NCBI GenBank assembly: GCA_020152595.1
Contig: JAIGNY010001213.1
Location: 711,501 to 775,500 of the forward strand
Length of the DNA: 64,000 nucleotides
DNA from: Chiridota heheva
Lineage: Eukaryota > Echinodermata > Holothuroidea > Apodida > Chiridotidae
Reading direction: 5' to 3'
In this document: positions 1 to 13,500 of the stretch, piece by piece
Numbering within the stretch: the first letter of the stretch is position 1
Layout: each line of letters opens with the position of its first letter
Notes under the pieces: model-generated
The model's database searches: none
What the model was told of the DNA's origin: nothing
What the model saw: only the letters and a program-made list of their open reading frames with translations
Program-made: the position numbers and the translations under genes

Positions 1-40
1 ATGGAAACCTAATGTACCAGTGCAATATTTCCAATTGTAC

Positions 41-68
41 CTGGGAAATTTTGAAGCTTCTTCCTCAT
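41..68 (-). CDS. Microexon 16, acidic tail of the visible part (28 nt, phase 1 to 2)
   Basis: The acceptor is ctcacccctcag and the donor gtacaa. It encodes EEEASKFP after a split H, in phase with exon 15. The donor is not the strongest, and the next exon lies outside the window, so its 3' boundary cannot be cross-checked. Confidence 0.5.
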
Positions 69-3000
69 CTGAGGGGTGAGTCATTCTACCTATGCCCTTG
101 ACTATTATGTGCCTTCACTATGCCCTTGACTGTTATCTGCCTTCACTATGCCCTTGGCTATTATGTGCCTTCATGTACAGACAAAAAATAAAATTATTGA
201 AAGAATCCTGAAAAAACATCATCAATTGTTATCAGAGAAAGGGAAATAAACAAATAAGTCTTACGGTCTGGGTCAATATATTCATCATCACAATCCTGTA
301 AAAAAGGAAGACAAAAACAAATCAATACACAATCATTATCAATTATTCCATTATAATCAATTTCCTTCATAATCAATAAACAAATTGATGACAAATTTAC
401 AGCTTACAGAAATTTATTAGGACATTAATTTGTTAGTACTTCTTCAAACATTGCAATATGAAGTTACCAACCTGTCACACTTCAGAAGCCATGACCTAAA
501 TCTAACGTAAAGATCAATCTTAATCATACAATCAGGTTACAGACACCAAGTAGGGCCATGTAAAGTGTACCAGAACCAAAGGATTTGTGGTTCTGATGCT
601 TTTTATTCCATCAGCTGATTGATTTGCAAAATTTGTATCAACTGCCATGCCATTGCATATCATGAAATATTTGTTCAAGATATTTATTCATAAGCCACAC
701 CCACCATACAGATCAATAAAAATTGTTGACAACATTAGCATTTGCACAATAGTTAAAAACATTATCATAGCAAGTATGATGCAAAAAAAGTTGCTCATTT
801 ATCCTATTTCAAGATATTGACAGTAAGCCCCGCCTACTCATTAATATTCATGACATCACTACCACAACATTATAACATAATGTACAGATAATGACCCATC
901 TGTGTACCACATATGGCATAAATACGATATACCATTCATGAGATACAGTATGGTGTTTACATCCTTTAGCACTTTCACATTAAGCCACGCCTACTATGCA
1001 TATTAATGACATCTGTTGATAATATATAAGCATGTACACAATAACCAACAAATTATCATGCCCAATATGACACAATATGGACATTCACTTGCTCATTTAT
1101 CACTTTTTCAAAAATTTCAGTTAGGCCCTGCCCACTTATCAAAATGTATGACATCACCACCAAAAACATTAGGACACATTTGCAGACCATGAGCTATCTA
1201 TGTACCCCACATGACATGAATCCAGTTCATAATTTTTGAAATATCATGTTTACAAGTTATTTGTTTACAAGATCATATTAAGCCCCACCCACTTCACATA
1301 ATAATTATTACTATTATTATACATTTATAGTGCGCTTGATCTTAAAAAAGCTCTAAGCGCATTACATAATAAACACCATATACACTGATCTACCATAAAC
1401 ACTGATCTACCAAAAACCCTGATCTACCATAAAGACTGATCCACCATAAACTCTGATCCACCAAAATCCCTGATCTACCATAAACACTGATCCACCAAAA
1501 CCCTTATCCACCAAAAACCCTGATCCACCATTAACCCTGATCTACCAAAACCCCTGATCCATCAAAAACCCTGATCTACCAACAACCCTGATCTACCATA
1601 AACACTGATCCACCAAAACCCTTATCCACCAAAAACCCTGATCCACCAACAACCCTGATCTATCAAAAACCCTGATCCACCAAAAACCCTGATCTACCAT
1701 AAACACTGATCCATCAAAAACCCTGATCTACCAACAACCCTGATCCACCAACAACCCTGATCTACCAACAACCCTGATCTACCATAAACACTGATCCACC
1801 AAAACCCTGATCCACCAACAACCCTGATCTATCAAAAACCCTGATCCATCAAAAACCCTGATCCATCAAAAACCCTGATCTACCAACAACCCTGATCTAC
1901 CATAAACACTAATCCACCAAAACCCTGATCCACCAACAGCCCTGATCTATCAAAAACCCTGATCCATCAAAAACCCTGATCTACCAACAACCCTGATCTA
2001 CCATAAACACTGATCCACCAAAACCCTTATCCACCAAAAACCCTGATCCACCAACAACCCTGATCTATCAAAAACCCTTATCCACCAAAAACCCTGATCC
2101 ACCATTAACCCTGATCTACCATAAACACTGATCTACCATAAACACTAATTTACCATAAACACTGATCTACCATAAACACTGATCTACCATAAACACTAAT
2201 TTACCATAAACACTGATCTACCATAAACAATGATCTACCATAAACACTGATCTACCATAAACACTGATCTACCGATAAACACTGATCTACCATAAACACT
2301 GATCTACCATAAACACTGATCTACCATAAACAATGATCTACCATGAACAATGATCTACCATAAACACTGATCTACCATAAACACTGATCTACCAACAACC
2401 CTGATCTACCATAAACACTGATCTACCATAAACACTGATCTACCATAAACACTGATCTACCATAAACACTGATCTACCATAAACAATGATCTACCATGAA
2501 CAATGATCCACCCAAACTTTAATCGACCAAAAATCCTGATTTACCAAAAACCCTGCTCCACCAAAAACCCTCATCTACCACATGAATATCTTTCCTTGGG
2601 AGAAATGGTCTGTCAATCATTCACAGTTATTGCACACATCACTTCAGGCACAACTATTTGTATCACTAGTTTGCAAACAAATTTCTCCCACTAAGACACT
2701 TAACACAGATGAGTGATTTCAATCACAAAAGTGCCTTGATTACTCTTCACTGGCTTCTGTAATCTATAAACACAAATAGCCTTAGTTTACTGTGGTTTGC
2801 ATGGGGATGGCAGACAAACAATCATTGTTAGAATGGAAACACAATACACTGAACAGGAAGTCAGGTTGGTAATTGCCATACCTGAGTTTTCAAGATTAAC
2901 TCAGGTGCCGGGTGCGGGTAGGCTTAAAGAGAAACTTTTCGGCATGCCTAAACACTGATCCACCAAAAATCTTGATCCACCAAAATCCCTGATCTACCAT

Positions 3001-6000
3001 AAACACTGATCCACCAAAACCCTAATCCACCAAAAACCCTGATCCATCAAAAACCCTGATCGACCAAAAACCCTGATCCACCAAAAGCCCTGATCCACCC
3101 AAAATCCTGATCCATCAAAAACCCTGATCCACCAAAAATCCTGATCCATCAAAAACCCTGATCCACCAAAAAGCCTGATCCACCAAAAACCCTGATCTAC
3201 CAAAAACTCTGATCCACCAAAGACCCTGATCCACCAAAAATACTGATCCACCAAAAACCTAATCCACCAAAACCACAACCCACCATTTTGCTACCCAAGC
3301 ACCCTGCCTTACCAAGCAAAATCTCTTATCACACCAAAAAATCTAACTGGTATCAAATCCCTCCCCCCAAAAAAAAAAAAATATTTAAAAAAATACAGGC
3401 CATCCAAAACACCAACCCAGCCAACAAGAGATCCCAACCTAGCCACCAAGAGATCCCAACCCAGACTCCAAGAGATCCCAACCCAACCACCAAGAAACCC
3501 CACCCCACAATATTGAACGATTTTTTGAATTCTAGCGGTTACTACTTACTTCTTCGTTGATAAAGGTACCACTTCCAGAACCTTCAAAGCAAGAATAGAA
3601 AAAAAATGTCATGTACCAAAACTGATTGTGCAGCTATCAAACCTTCATGTCTATCAATTCCCCACCCCCTCCTCCCCCCACCCAGCTTAGAGGCTCCAAA
3701 CCCCACACCCAGCCAATGTCAATCTCTTTGTCAAACCATTTCAATGGGCAAAAGAAGGTTCACCTTTCAGGAGGTGGGGGAATGTGCCTCCCAAATAATT
3801 CCTGGTTACAAGCAGAAAATGATACTGGTCAATTTTTTTTATCATCAGGAAATCCCCAAACAGGGAAGGACAGATGTATTCAACAAGGTAAAATCGGCTC
3901 ACATGGAGGTAGGGGCGGCAGAGCCGGGAGTGGGAGATTCATTCCCAAATAATCTTAGGTGAATTGTGATGAAAATGTGCACATAACGAAAATTATTCAA
4001 GCTGATAAATCATTGTTTGCTAATTTTTCAACAATTAGTCCCCCCCCCCAAATTTGGAATGCTCTGCCACCTGTTACAGGAAGTATAAAAAAGTCTCTTT
4101 TCTGCTATACCTGATAATACAAAGTATCTCACCATTTGGCATAACATATTCCTCATCAGAATCCTGAATAAAAAAAAATAAAAAAACATTACCAAATCAA
4201 TTACCTTAAGCTGCTATACCCTTGTGACACTCAAAAGAAACAAAAACCTACAACCAAAACAAGAAGCAGGCCTGTAGCCAGGACTTTTCTCCAAAGCTGC
4301 CGAAATGCCAAAAACATTCTTTTTAAGCCTACCCGCACCCGACACCCGAGTTAATCCTGAAAACTCAGTTATGGCAATTACCAACCCAACATCCTGTTCA
4401 GTATATTGTGTTTGCACACCAAACAATGACTGTTTATCTACCATTCGCATGCACACCACAGTCAAGTAGCCCAAGGTTATTTGTGTGTATAAGATTACAG
4501 AAAGGCAGTGCTGAGTAATCAGGGGACTTTTGTAATTGAAATCACTCATCCGTGTTAAGTGTCTTAGTGGGAAAAATTTGTTTAAAAACTGGTGGTAAAA
4601 TAGTTGAGTATTTTATGCCTGAGGTGATGTGTGCATTAAGCATGAATGATTGACAGACCATTTCTCCTAAGGAAAGGTATTGCTTCATGGAAGGGCCATT
4701 TCTCCTAAGGAAAGATATTACTTCATGGAAGGGCCATTTCTCCTAAGGAAAGATATTGCTTCATGGAAGGGCCATTTCTCCTAAGGAAAGGTATTGCTTC
4801 ATGGAAGGGCCATTTCTCCTAAGGAAAGATATTACTTCATGGAAGGGCCATTTCTCCTAAGGAAAGGTATTGCTTCATGGAAGGGCCATTTCTCCTAAGG
4901 AAAGGTATTGCTTCATGGAAGGGCCATTTCTCCTAAGGAAAGGTATTACTTCATGGAAGGGCCATTTCTCCTAAGGAAAGGTATTGCTTCATGGAAGGGC
5001 CATTTCTCCTAAGGAAAGGTATTACTTCATGGAAGGGCCATTTCTCCTAAGGAAAGGTATTACTTCATGGAAGGGCCATTTCTCCTAAGGAAAGGTATTG
5101 CTTCATGGAAGGGCCATTTCTCCTAAGGAAAGGTATTACTTCATGGAAGGGCCATTTCTCCTAAGGAAAGGTATTACTTCATGGAAGGGCCATTTCTCCT
5201 AAGGAAAGGTATTACTTCATGGAAGGGCCATTTCTCCTAAGGAAAGATATTACTTCATGGAAGGGCCATTTCTCCTAAGGAAAGGTATTACTTCATGGAA
5301 GGGCCATTTCTCCTAAGGAAAGATATTACTTCATGGAAGGGCCATTTCTCCTAAGGAAAGGTATTACTTCATGGAAGGGCCATTTCTCCTAAGGAAAGGT
5401 ATTGCTTCATGGAAGGGCCATTTCTCCTAAGGAAAGGTATTACTTCATGGAAGGGCCATTTCTCCTAAGGAAAGGTATTGCTTCATGGAAGGGCCATTTC
5501 TCCTAAGGAAAGGTATTGCTTCATGGAAGGGCCATTTCTCCTAAGGAAAGGTATTACTTCATGGAAGGGCCATTTCTCCTAAGGAAAGGTATTACTTCAT
5601 GGAAGGGCCATTTCTCCTAAGGAAAGATATTACTTCATGGAAGGGCCATTTCTCCTAAGGAAAGGTATTACTTCATGGAAGGGCCATTTCTCCTAAGGAA
5701 AGGTATTACTTCATGAAAGGGCCATTTCTCCTAAGGAAAGGTATTGCTTCATGGAAGGGCCATTTCTCCTAAGGAAAGGTATTGCTTCATGGAAGGGATT
5801 GCAGGCCCGGGGGACAAACTGAAAATCTGACCCCCTTATCAGAAAATGCTGTTCCAATTGTCAAGCATCATATTTTTGGGCTCTGTTGTTGAAAGCACAT
5901 CCCTTTTCTGATTTTGTTATGATCCAATTCCCCCCGTCTCGGCGAGACTGCTTTTCTCAAAGGGGGCACAAGCACTTCAAGAATGGGCATTTGGGCAGAT

Positions 6001-7515
6001 TCCCCATATTCCCTCAAAAAAAATTCATTTGATTTTACACAAGGGGGAACAGATCTTGGCAAAATTGGGGCCACATGGCAAGGGAACATAAAGGCTGCAC
6101 AGCCCCATGCTGGCTACAGGCCTAATTATGTTTTGAAAACAATGGAATAAAACAAATGCACCAACCACAAAGGATACAATGAGACCTAATATCAGCGTAA
6201 TATATAGAAAATAGTCAAAACAATCACAAAAAGTGGCAAACAAATTGATCAATCCAAATTATCTTATAAAACTAAACTCAAATTTCAAATTGTACTCAGA
6301 ATTCTTTGAAAGCAGAAACATAATTTTTTGAGGATTGGTCTAGAAGTGAAACTGGCTGTATTAGATTTACTCAAAGAATCCTACAAACAAATGCCAGAAT
6401 TGAGGAATTTATGATATCAAAATGTGAGCACTTAAGAAAACACTCTGCTATTAATTTTGTTATGTTAAAGAAGAAGAAAAATGATCTTGATGGAGTTAAA
6501 GAAGTTATAAGTAAACGAATATACATAGGTCTTACAGAAATGCAAGCCTGTGGGTCAAAAATTTCCACTAAGAACTTCTTTGATGTAAAAGATATTCTTC
6601 AAGAAAAGCTCTGAAAGTACTGTGAACATGCAAAGCTTTTCTCCCCATAAGCAATTTTTTTTTATAGAAATCACACAAACAGAAATTATGCCAGGCAAAA
6701 ATTATTTCAAATGCAACCAGGAAGACACACATGTAACCTTATGCTTTTCCCAATATCATGCTGACAAGTGTTAATAACAAGCTAAAAACAATATGCATGA
6801 TGTTCTTATTTAAATTAATAGAATGTTGCATTCAAGATAAAGGAAATCAAATTACATGGTCCACCGTGAATGTACGTAAACTGGAATGGAACCAACTCTG
6901 CTGGCACAACTGCTTTGAAAGCATAGTTGATATGCTAAATAGGAGAAATGCCAGAGTACCCGGAGAAAAAAACCCATGACCCTAGGCAGGTAACAAACCT
7001 GCACACATATGAAGGCACAGTAATGACAGTCAAGAGCTTAAACCATTTGGCTACCCGATGACCCCTAGTTCTATTCATGAGCATACAGGTATATGAAGGA
7101 ATGTTCCGCCGTGACACCAAGTTGCCCCAAATTCAAATACTTGTCCCCACATTAAGGAAACTTTTAGCCCAAGAAACTGTCATCTAAGCCCGCCCCTAAC
7201 TCACATGCTCCAACTTTGCTTATTATCACGTAATAACAAGTAGCATTCTTTTTTTTCTTGAAATAGAGCAAAAGTTTCTCCTGAAATTTGTGATTCTTCT
7301 AAGTTTCTTTCCCAAAACATTTATGACTTATTTATGGCTCTTGGATTGATATAAAGATATTCATTCTTCAAAACATTCAGTATCATTAGGTTTGACTTAT
7401 CGCGTAACAATAAAATAAGTGATATATGAAAAGTATTGAAGAAAAGTGACTATATATAAATATATTTAAATATATATAAATAAATATATATATAGATATA
7501 TATAATATACATATA

Positions 7516-7582
<67 letters not shown>

Positions 7583-10500
7583 ATAAATGGCAGTTGATGC
7601 ATGGTCAAATTTGCAGTTTTTAGTCTCAATTTGAAATAAGTGATATATAAACTATATCACTTTGACCAGAACCATATAGGACAACTGTGCTTCACTCATT
7701 TTTAGTCTGACAAGCCATGGATATGCCTGTTACTCAATTTCAGTCAAAAAGGAATTCCTTTAATTGAAGTATACTATTATGTTAAATAGATCTAGGCACA
7801 AGAGCTAGGCCAAACTGCAAAGTCAAAACTACAAACATAACAGATTACACAGGGGGGTGTAACAATTTGACTTGCTAGACATAGTGTCCAGAAAGAAGTC
7901 AAAACTACAAACATAACAGGTTACACAGGGTGTTACAATTTAACTTGCTAGTGTCCAGAAAGAAGTCAAAACTACAAACAAACAGGTTACACAGGGTGTT
8001 ACAATTTGACTGGCTAGACATAGTGACCAGAAAGAAGTCAAAACTACAAACATAACAGGTTACACAGGGTGTTACAATTTGACTTGCTAGACATAGTGTC
8101 CAGAAAGAAGTCAAAACTACAAACATAACAGGTTACACAGGGTGTTTTAATCTGACTGGCTAGACATAGTGACCAGAAAGAAGTCAAAACTACAAACATA
8201 ACAGGTTACACAGGGTGTTACAATTTGACTTGCTAGACATAGTGTCCAGAAAGAAGTCAAAACTACAAACATAACAGGTTACACAGGGTGTTACAATTTG
8301 ACTTGCTAGACATAGTGTCCAGAAAGAAGTCAAAACTACAAACATAACAGGTTACACAGGGTGTTACAATTTGACTTGCTAGACATAGTGTCCAGAAAGA
8401 AGTCAAAACTACAAACATAACAGGTTACACAGGGTGTTACAATTTGACTTGCTAGACATAGTGTCCAGAAAGAAGTCAAAACTACAAACATAACAGGTTA
8501 CACAGGGTGTTACAATTTGACTTGCTAGACATAGTGTCCAGAAAGAAGTCAAAGCTACAAATATAACAGATTACACAGGGGGTGTTACAATTTGACTTGC
8601 TAGACATAGTGTCCAGAAAGAAGTCAAAACTACAAACATAACAGGTTACACAGGGTGTTACAATCTTACTTGCTAGATATAGTGTCCAGAAAGAAATTCA
8701 TATAACAAGAATTGAAAATACACAGAAAAATACCCAACTGAATCAAGCACTTTTCAAGAATATGCAATAAAACTTTCAAGAACTTTGATGTCTTTAAAAC
8801 TTCAAGCATGTCCAATGTTTTCAAGCATCCTGTTGGCCAAAAGACCTGCTTAGTCTGCCTATGCAAACACACATTGAAACAAGTGCCTTTTGATTATAAA
8901 CAGTCAGAGAAAAATTGTTGAATACAAAACTTACAGCAAACACTAGAATGTTTTTTGGAATGTTGGTTATAGGGAGGGGGTTTAAATTTGACTTCAACTG
9001 AATCATAGACACATTGCCCAGAGAGAAATTAACTATTATAACAGTTAAAATAAACATAAAAACAATTTCTTTTAAGACATTCGAAGAATAATTGAAAATA
9101 ACTTTTATATAGTTTTTAAGCATCCTGTTGAAGAACAAGCCTGCTTAGTCTGCCTATATACAAACAAACACTGAAACAAGTGCCTAATTGTGGTCATAAA
9201 CATTGTCAGAGAAACAGATGTAGAGTGCAAATATCGTAGCAAGCCCAAGAAAGCTAATAGGAATGCTGGTTATTTGGGAAGATCGTAGCAAGCCCAAGGA
9301 TGCTAATAGGAATGCTGGTTATTTGGGAAGATCGTAGCAAGCCCAAGGATGCTAATAGGAATGCTGGTTATTTGGGAAGATTGTAGCAAGCCCAAGAATG
9401 CTAATAGGAATGCTGGTTATTTGGGAAGATCGTAGCAAGCCCAAGGATGCTAATAGGAATGCTGGTTATTTGGGAAGATCGTAGCAAGCCCAAGAAAGCT
9501 AATAGGAATGCTGGTTATTTGGGAAGATCGTAGCAAGCCCAAGGATGCTAATAGGAATGCTGGTTATTTGGGAAGATCGTAGCAAGCCCAAGAAAGCTAA
9601 TAGGAATGCTGGTTATTTGGGAAGATTGTAGCAAGCCCAAGGATGCTAATAGGAATGCTGGTTATTTGGGAAGATCGTAGCAAGCCCAAGGATGCTAATA
9701 GGAATGCTGGTTATTTGGGAAGATCGTAGCAAGCCCAAGAATGCTAATAGGAATGCTGGTTATTTGGGAAGATCGTAGCAAGCCCAAGGATGCTAATAGG
9801 AATGCTGGTTATTTGGGAAGATCGTAGCAAGCCCAAGGATGCTAATAGGAATGCTGGTTATTTGGGAAGATTGTAGCAAGCCCAAGAATGCTAATAGGAA
9901 TGCTGGTTATTTGGGAAGATTGTAGCAAGCCCAAGAATGCTAATAGGAATGCTGCTTATTTGGGAAGATCGTAGCAGGCCCAAGAATGCTAATAGGAATG
10001 CTGGTTATTTGGGAAAAGTGTAGCAAGCCCAAGAATGCTAATAGGAATGCTGGTTATTTGGGAAGAGCATAGCAAGCCCAAGAATGCTAATAGATATGCT
10101 GGTTATTTGGGAAGATTGTAGCAAGCCCAAGAATGCTAATAGGAATGCTGGTTATTTAGGACGATCGTAGCAAGCCTAAGAATGCTAATAGAAACGCTGG
10201 TTATTTGGAGAGGGGGGGGGGGGGGAAGGTAAAGTGCAAATATCGTAACAAACCCAAGAATACTAATAGGAATGCTGTTTATTTGGAGAATGGGGGAGGT
10301 CAAATTTGATGTCAACTGAATTTGACTTTAACTGAATCTTAGACACATTGTCCAGCAAATATTTCATACAACAAGGGTTTAAAGCAAACATAAACAGGAT
10401 AAATAAAAGTTTTTTTTTTTTTTTTTTTTTTAAAGTGCCAACACTACTTGAAAATTCCTTTTATATAGTGATTCTTAAGCACTTTCCAAGAACATGCAAC

Positions 10501-13500
10501 ATGAAAAAAGAACTTAACCCTTACTCTACCACGCAGCGATAATATCGCCGTTTTTAAAGTACCTTTTTTCTAAAAATAAAGTCGGGACCTTACTATAATT
10601 CTATAGGGGTGCGAATAATTTAATTGCAAAGATCTCGGAAAGATCTTTTATAATATTGAATTTTTTTGAAAGGAAAGGGAGGAAGAAGGGAGGGGGATAC
10701 TCACTTTTTCCGGTAAATTTTGTCCAAACATTACGAAAATTTACTTTTTGTTTAAAATGTCCCAAAAAAATGCATATTTTTAAAAAATTGACAAAAATTG
10801 CTTAGAAAATCAATTTACATATTTTTTTGTATATATAATATTTAGACAGTCATATCGTCCAAATCTCATCAAATTTCGCTTATACCTGGTAAGATTTTTG
10901 AATTATTTGTAAAATATATAACATTTTGTGATTTTTTTAACCCATTTTGTTAAAAAAATTGTGTGATCCACCCCTATATTATAACCAAAGGTTTTAAACA
11001 TTCTGTAGCGAAAACAATGTGCTTTCACATGGATTGCTGCAATAAAAGACATACCTCCTCGATAGTTCCTAACAACGTTTTATAGCTACGTCACTCGAGT
11101 TATTTTTAGATTTTTTGACATTTACGTTGAGATGACAGAAGAACGTTTATCCCAAATCTTAGAGAAAGTGAAACTGAGGATTAGGAAGAGTCAGTAGGCT
11201 TATTGCCAGTGAAGGAGATATTTTAGTACCTGAACCCAACCCAGAAGAGGCTCAAAGATTATCAGAACCACGTGAAATGATTTTTTTTAAATTGATAAAA
11301 TCGCGAGTACTTTTTTAAAACTTCATGCTTACTAACGTTACTCGTAATAGGCCTAACGTTAGGCATAGCTAATGTTGGTGCAGATACTTGCAAAAACACT
11401 ATAATTTAGCAAGGATTATTTACTTGTAAGGATTATAAACAAGTAAATGTTTCACTGAAATCTGACATGATTAACATGAATTGTCCTTCTTATAGTAATT
11501 TTGGATGAAACTTTACAAATCATCCTTTAGTTTGTAGTGCAACAGTGCCCATATACCTATTTTGCGAAATTTTGATTCCTTGTGAGGTTGTGGTGCAGTG
11601 AAGTTGAATTAAAATTTTAAGGGGAAAGGGTCCCATGTTGTGGGAAAGAGACAAGTTGGGGCAAGAGACCCATGCTGGAGGAAAAAGACTTATGGTGGGG
11701 GCCAAGCAGTTCCATGTAGGGGAACATTTTCTTTGAAGCAATTTGGATCCTGGAGAAGGGCCATATTTTTTGGAAATGGCATTACCCCTGGTACCCCCTC
11801 CCAATATAAATAAGCCAGAACCCCCACCCCCAACCCCTGTATTTTCTTGGAAACAGTTAAAAATGTATTTCTCTTAAGGATTTTCCTGTATTTGAACAAA
11901 TTTGTTGACATTTCATATGCTGTACCAACTGTCACTGAAGGATACTAAGTTTGGCAACGTCAACATGATTACTGATGTTCTGAAGCATTTTTAAGTACCT
12001 TTTCACCGATAATTCCTAAAGGAATCAACAAAAGTACATTTTTACAAGACAGTCAGCATAACCTGAATTAATATGAGTATTTTCAAAGTTTGCAATGGCT
12101 GAAATTGGGTCAAAAAGGTCAACAAAATTCAAAATTGATGTATGAATTTTTTCCTTGCTCCAAACAAATCAAGAATACTATCAAATGAAACAATAAATTC
12201 TATCAATTATTTTTCTCCGTAATTAGCCACAAGAAAGCAGAATACCACAAAGATAGCAGTTTTAGGACACCTAATCTGAATTAATGATCTCATTTGCATA
12301 TTTGACCAGCAAATTATGCAAACCAATGTAAAGTCCAACGTCTTAGCTTTCATATAACATAAACTTATTACAGTAGAAAATGAAAATAAATTTGTGAAAA
12401 AGCCCTATTTTCAAAAAGTTCCCCAAAATAACATTTGTAATCTCAAATGCTCTTGTAGAGTAATGGTTATGCATGGCTAAGGTTTTTCAGCATCCTGTTG
12501 GAAGAAAGCATGCTTATGCAAACAAACACTGAAACAATTAAGTGCCTTGTTATAACATTGTCAGAGAAACAGTTTTAGAGTGCAAGGTTCACAGCAAGCA
12601 CTAGAATGTTAACAGGGTGCTTGGTTATGGGGGTAAGTTTACGGTGCTTTAACAAGAAGTTTTACCTTAACTCGTCTTTTGGCTACTCTTGGTTTCCGAT
12701 TGGACTACATAAACAAAAATCGCAAATATTATATTACACAACTGCTATTCTAATACATACCCACCACTGCTAAATAATGAAATATAAACCAAAGTATTCG
12801 TCCACCTTTTCTTCATATTGGGTATCAAATCAATTTTACCGCAACTGAATGACTTGAAACACCAACAATACACTTAGGAACTCCATCGAATGTTTGCATG
12901 GTGGCATTTTAAAGGGTAATGGACATGTAGCACTTTCTATAATGTTTAAAAGAGTTTAACTCTGAGCAGATCAGTTTTTGTTTTGTTTTTGTGAAAAAAA
13001 TCACTATTACTTTTTGACTTGTGGCTGATCAAAGTGTGATCAGTTTTTAATTGATGCAATTTTTGTGATGTATGCTGTTTGTTTGATGAGAGTTTAACGA
13101 CACCACAACAGCAAGGGTCAAATTGTGCCTGAGAGGTTAGATCATTGCAGAGGTAGGCAGGAGAGTAAACAGGGGGAGATTGAGAGAAACACGAGAACTA
13201 AAAGCCAAAAAGCTAAGATCGAGAGAGGTGTATGGGTGGAAAAATAATGTAGAGAGAGAAGGGGTGGGGAAGGAGGACTAAATATGGTTGTGGAGGGAAG
13301 CATGATGAAGGAAGGTAAATTTTTTATATAATTCTGTTAATTTCTTTCTAAATCTTTGGTTACTGAAAATGCTGAGTCTACACCTGCTAGAAGTTGGTGA
13401 GTCTACACCTGCTAGAAGTTGGTGAGTCTACACCTGCTAGAAGTTGGTGAGTCTACACCTGCTAGAAGTTGGTGAGTCTACACCTGCTAGAAGTTGGTGA

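Noticed and set aside
4133-4163. Microexons 13 and 15 as mutually exclusive alternatives
   Set aside because: They have identical phases (0 to 1) and cannot be joined directly, but microexon 14 (phase 1 to 0) links them in frame, so sequential use is simpler.
4652-5797. CRISPR-like direct repeats
   Set aside because: Units are contiguous with no unique spacers, and the genome is eukaryotic.
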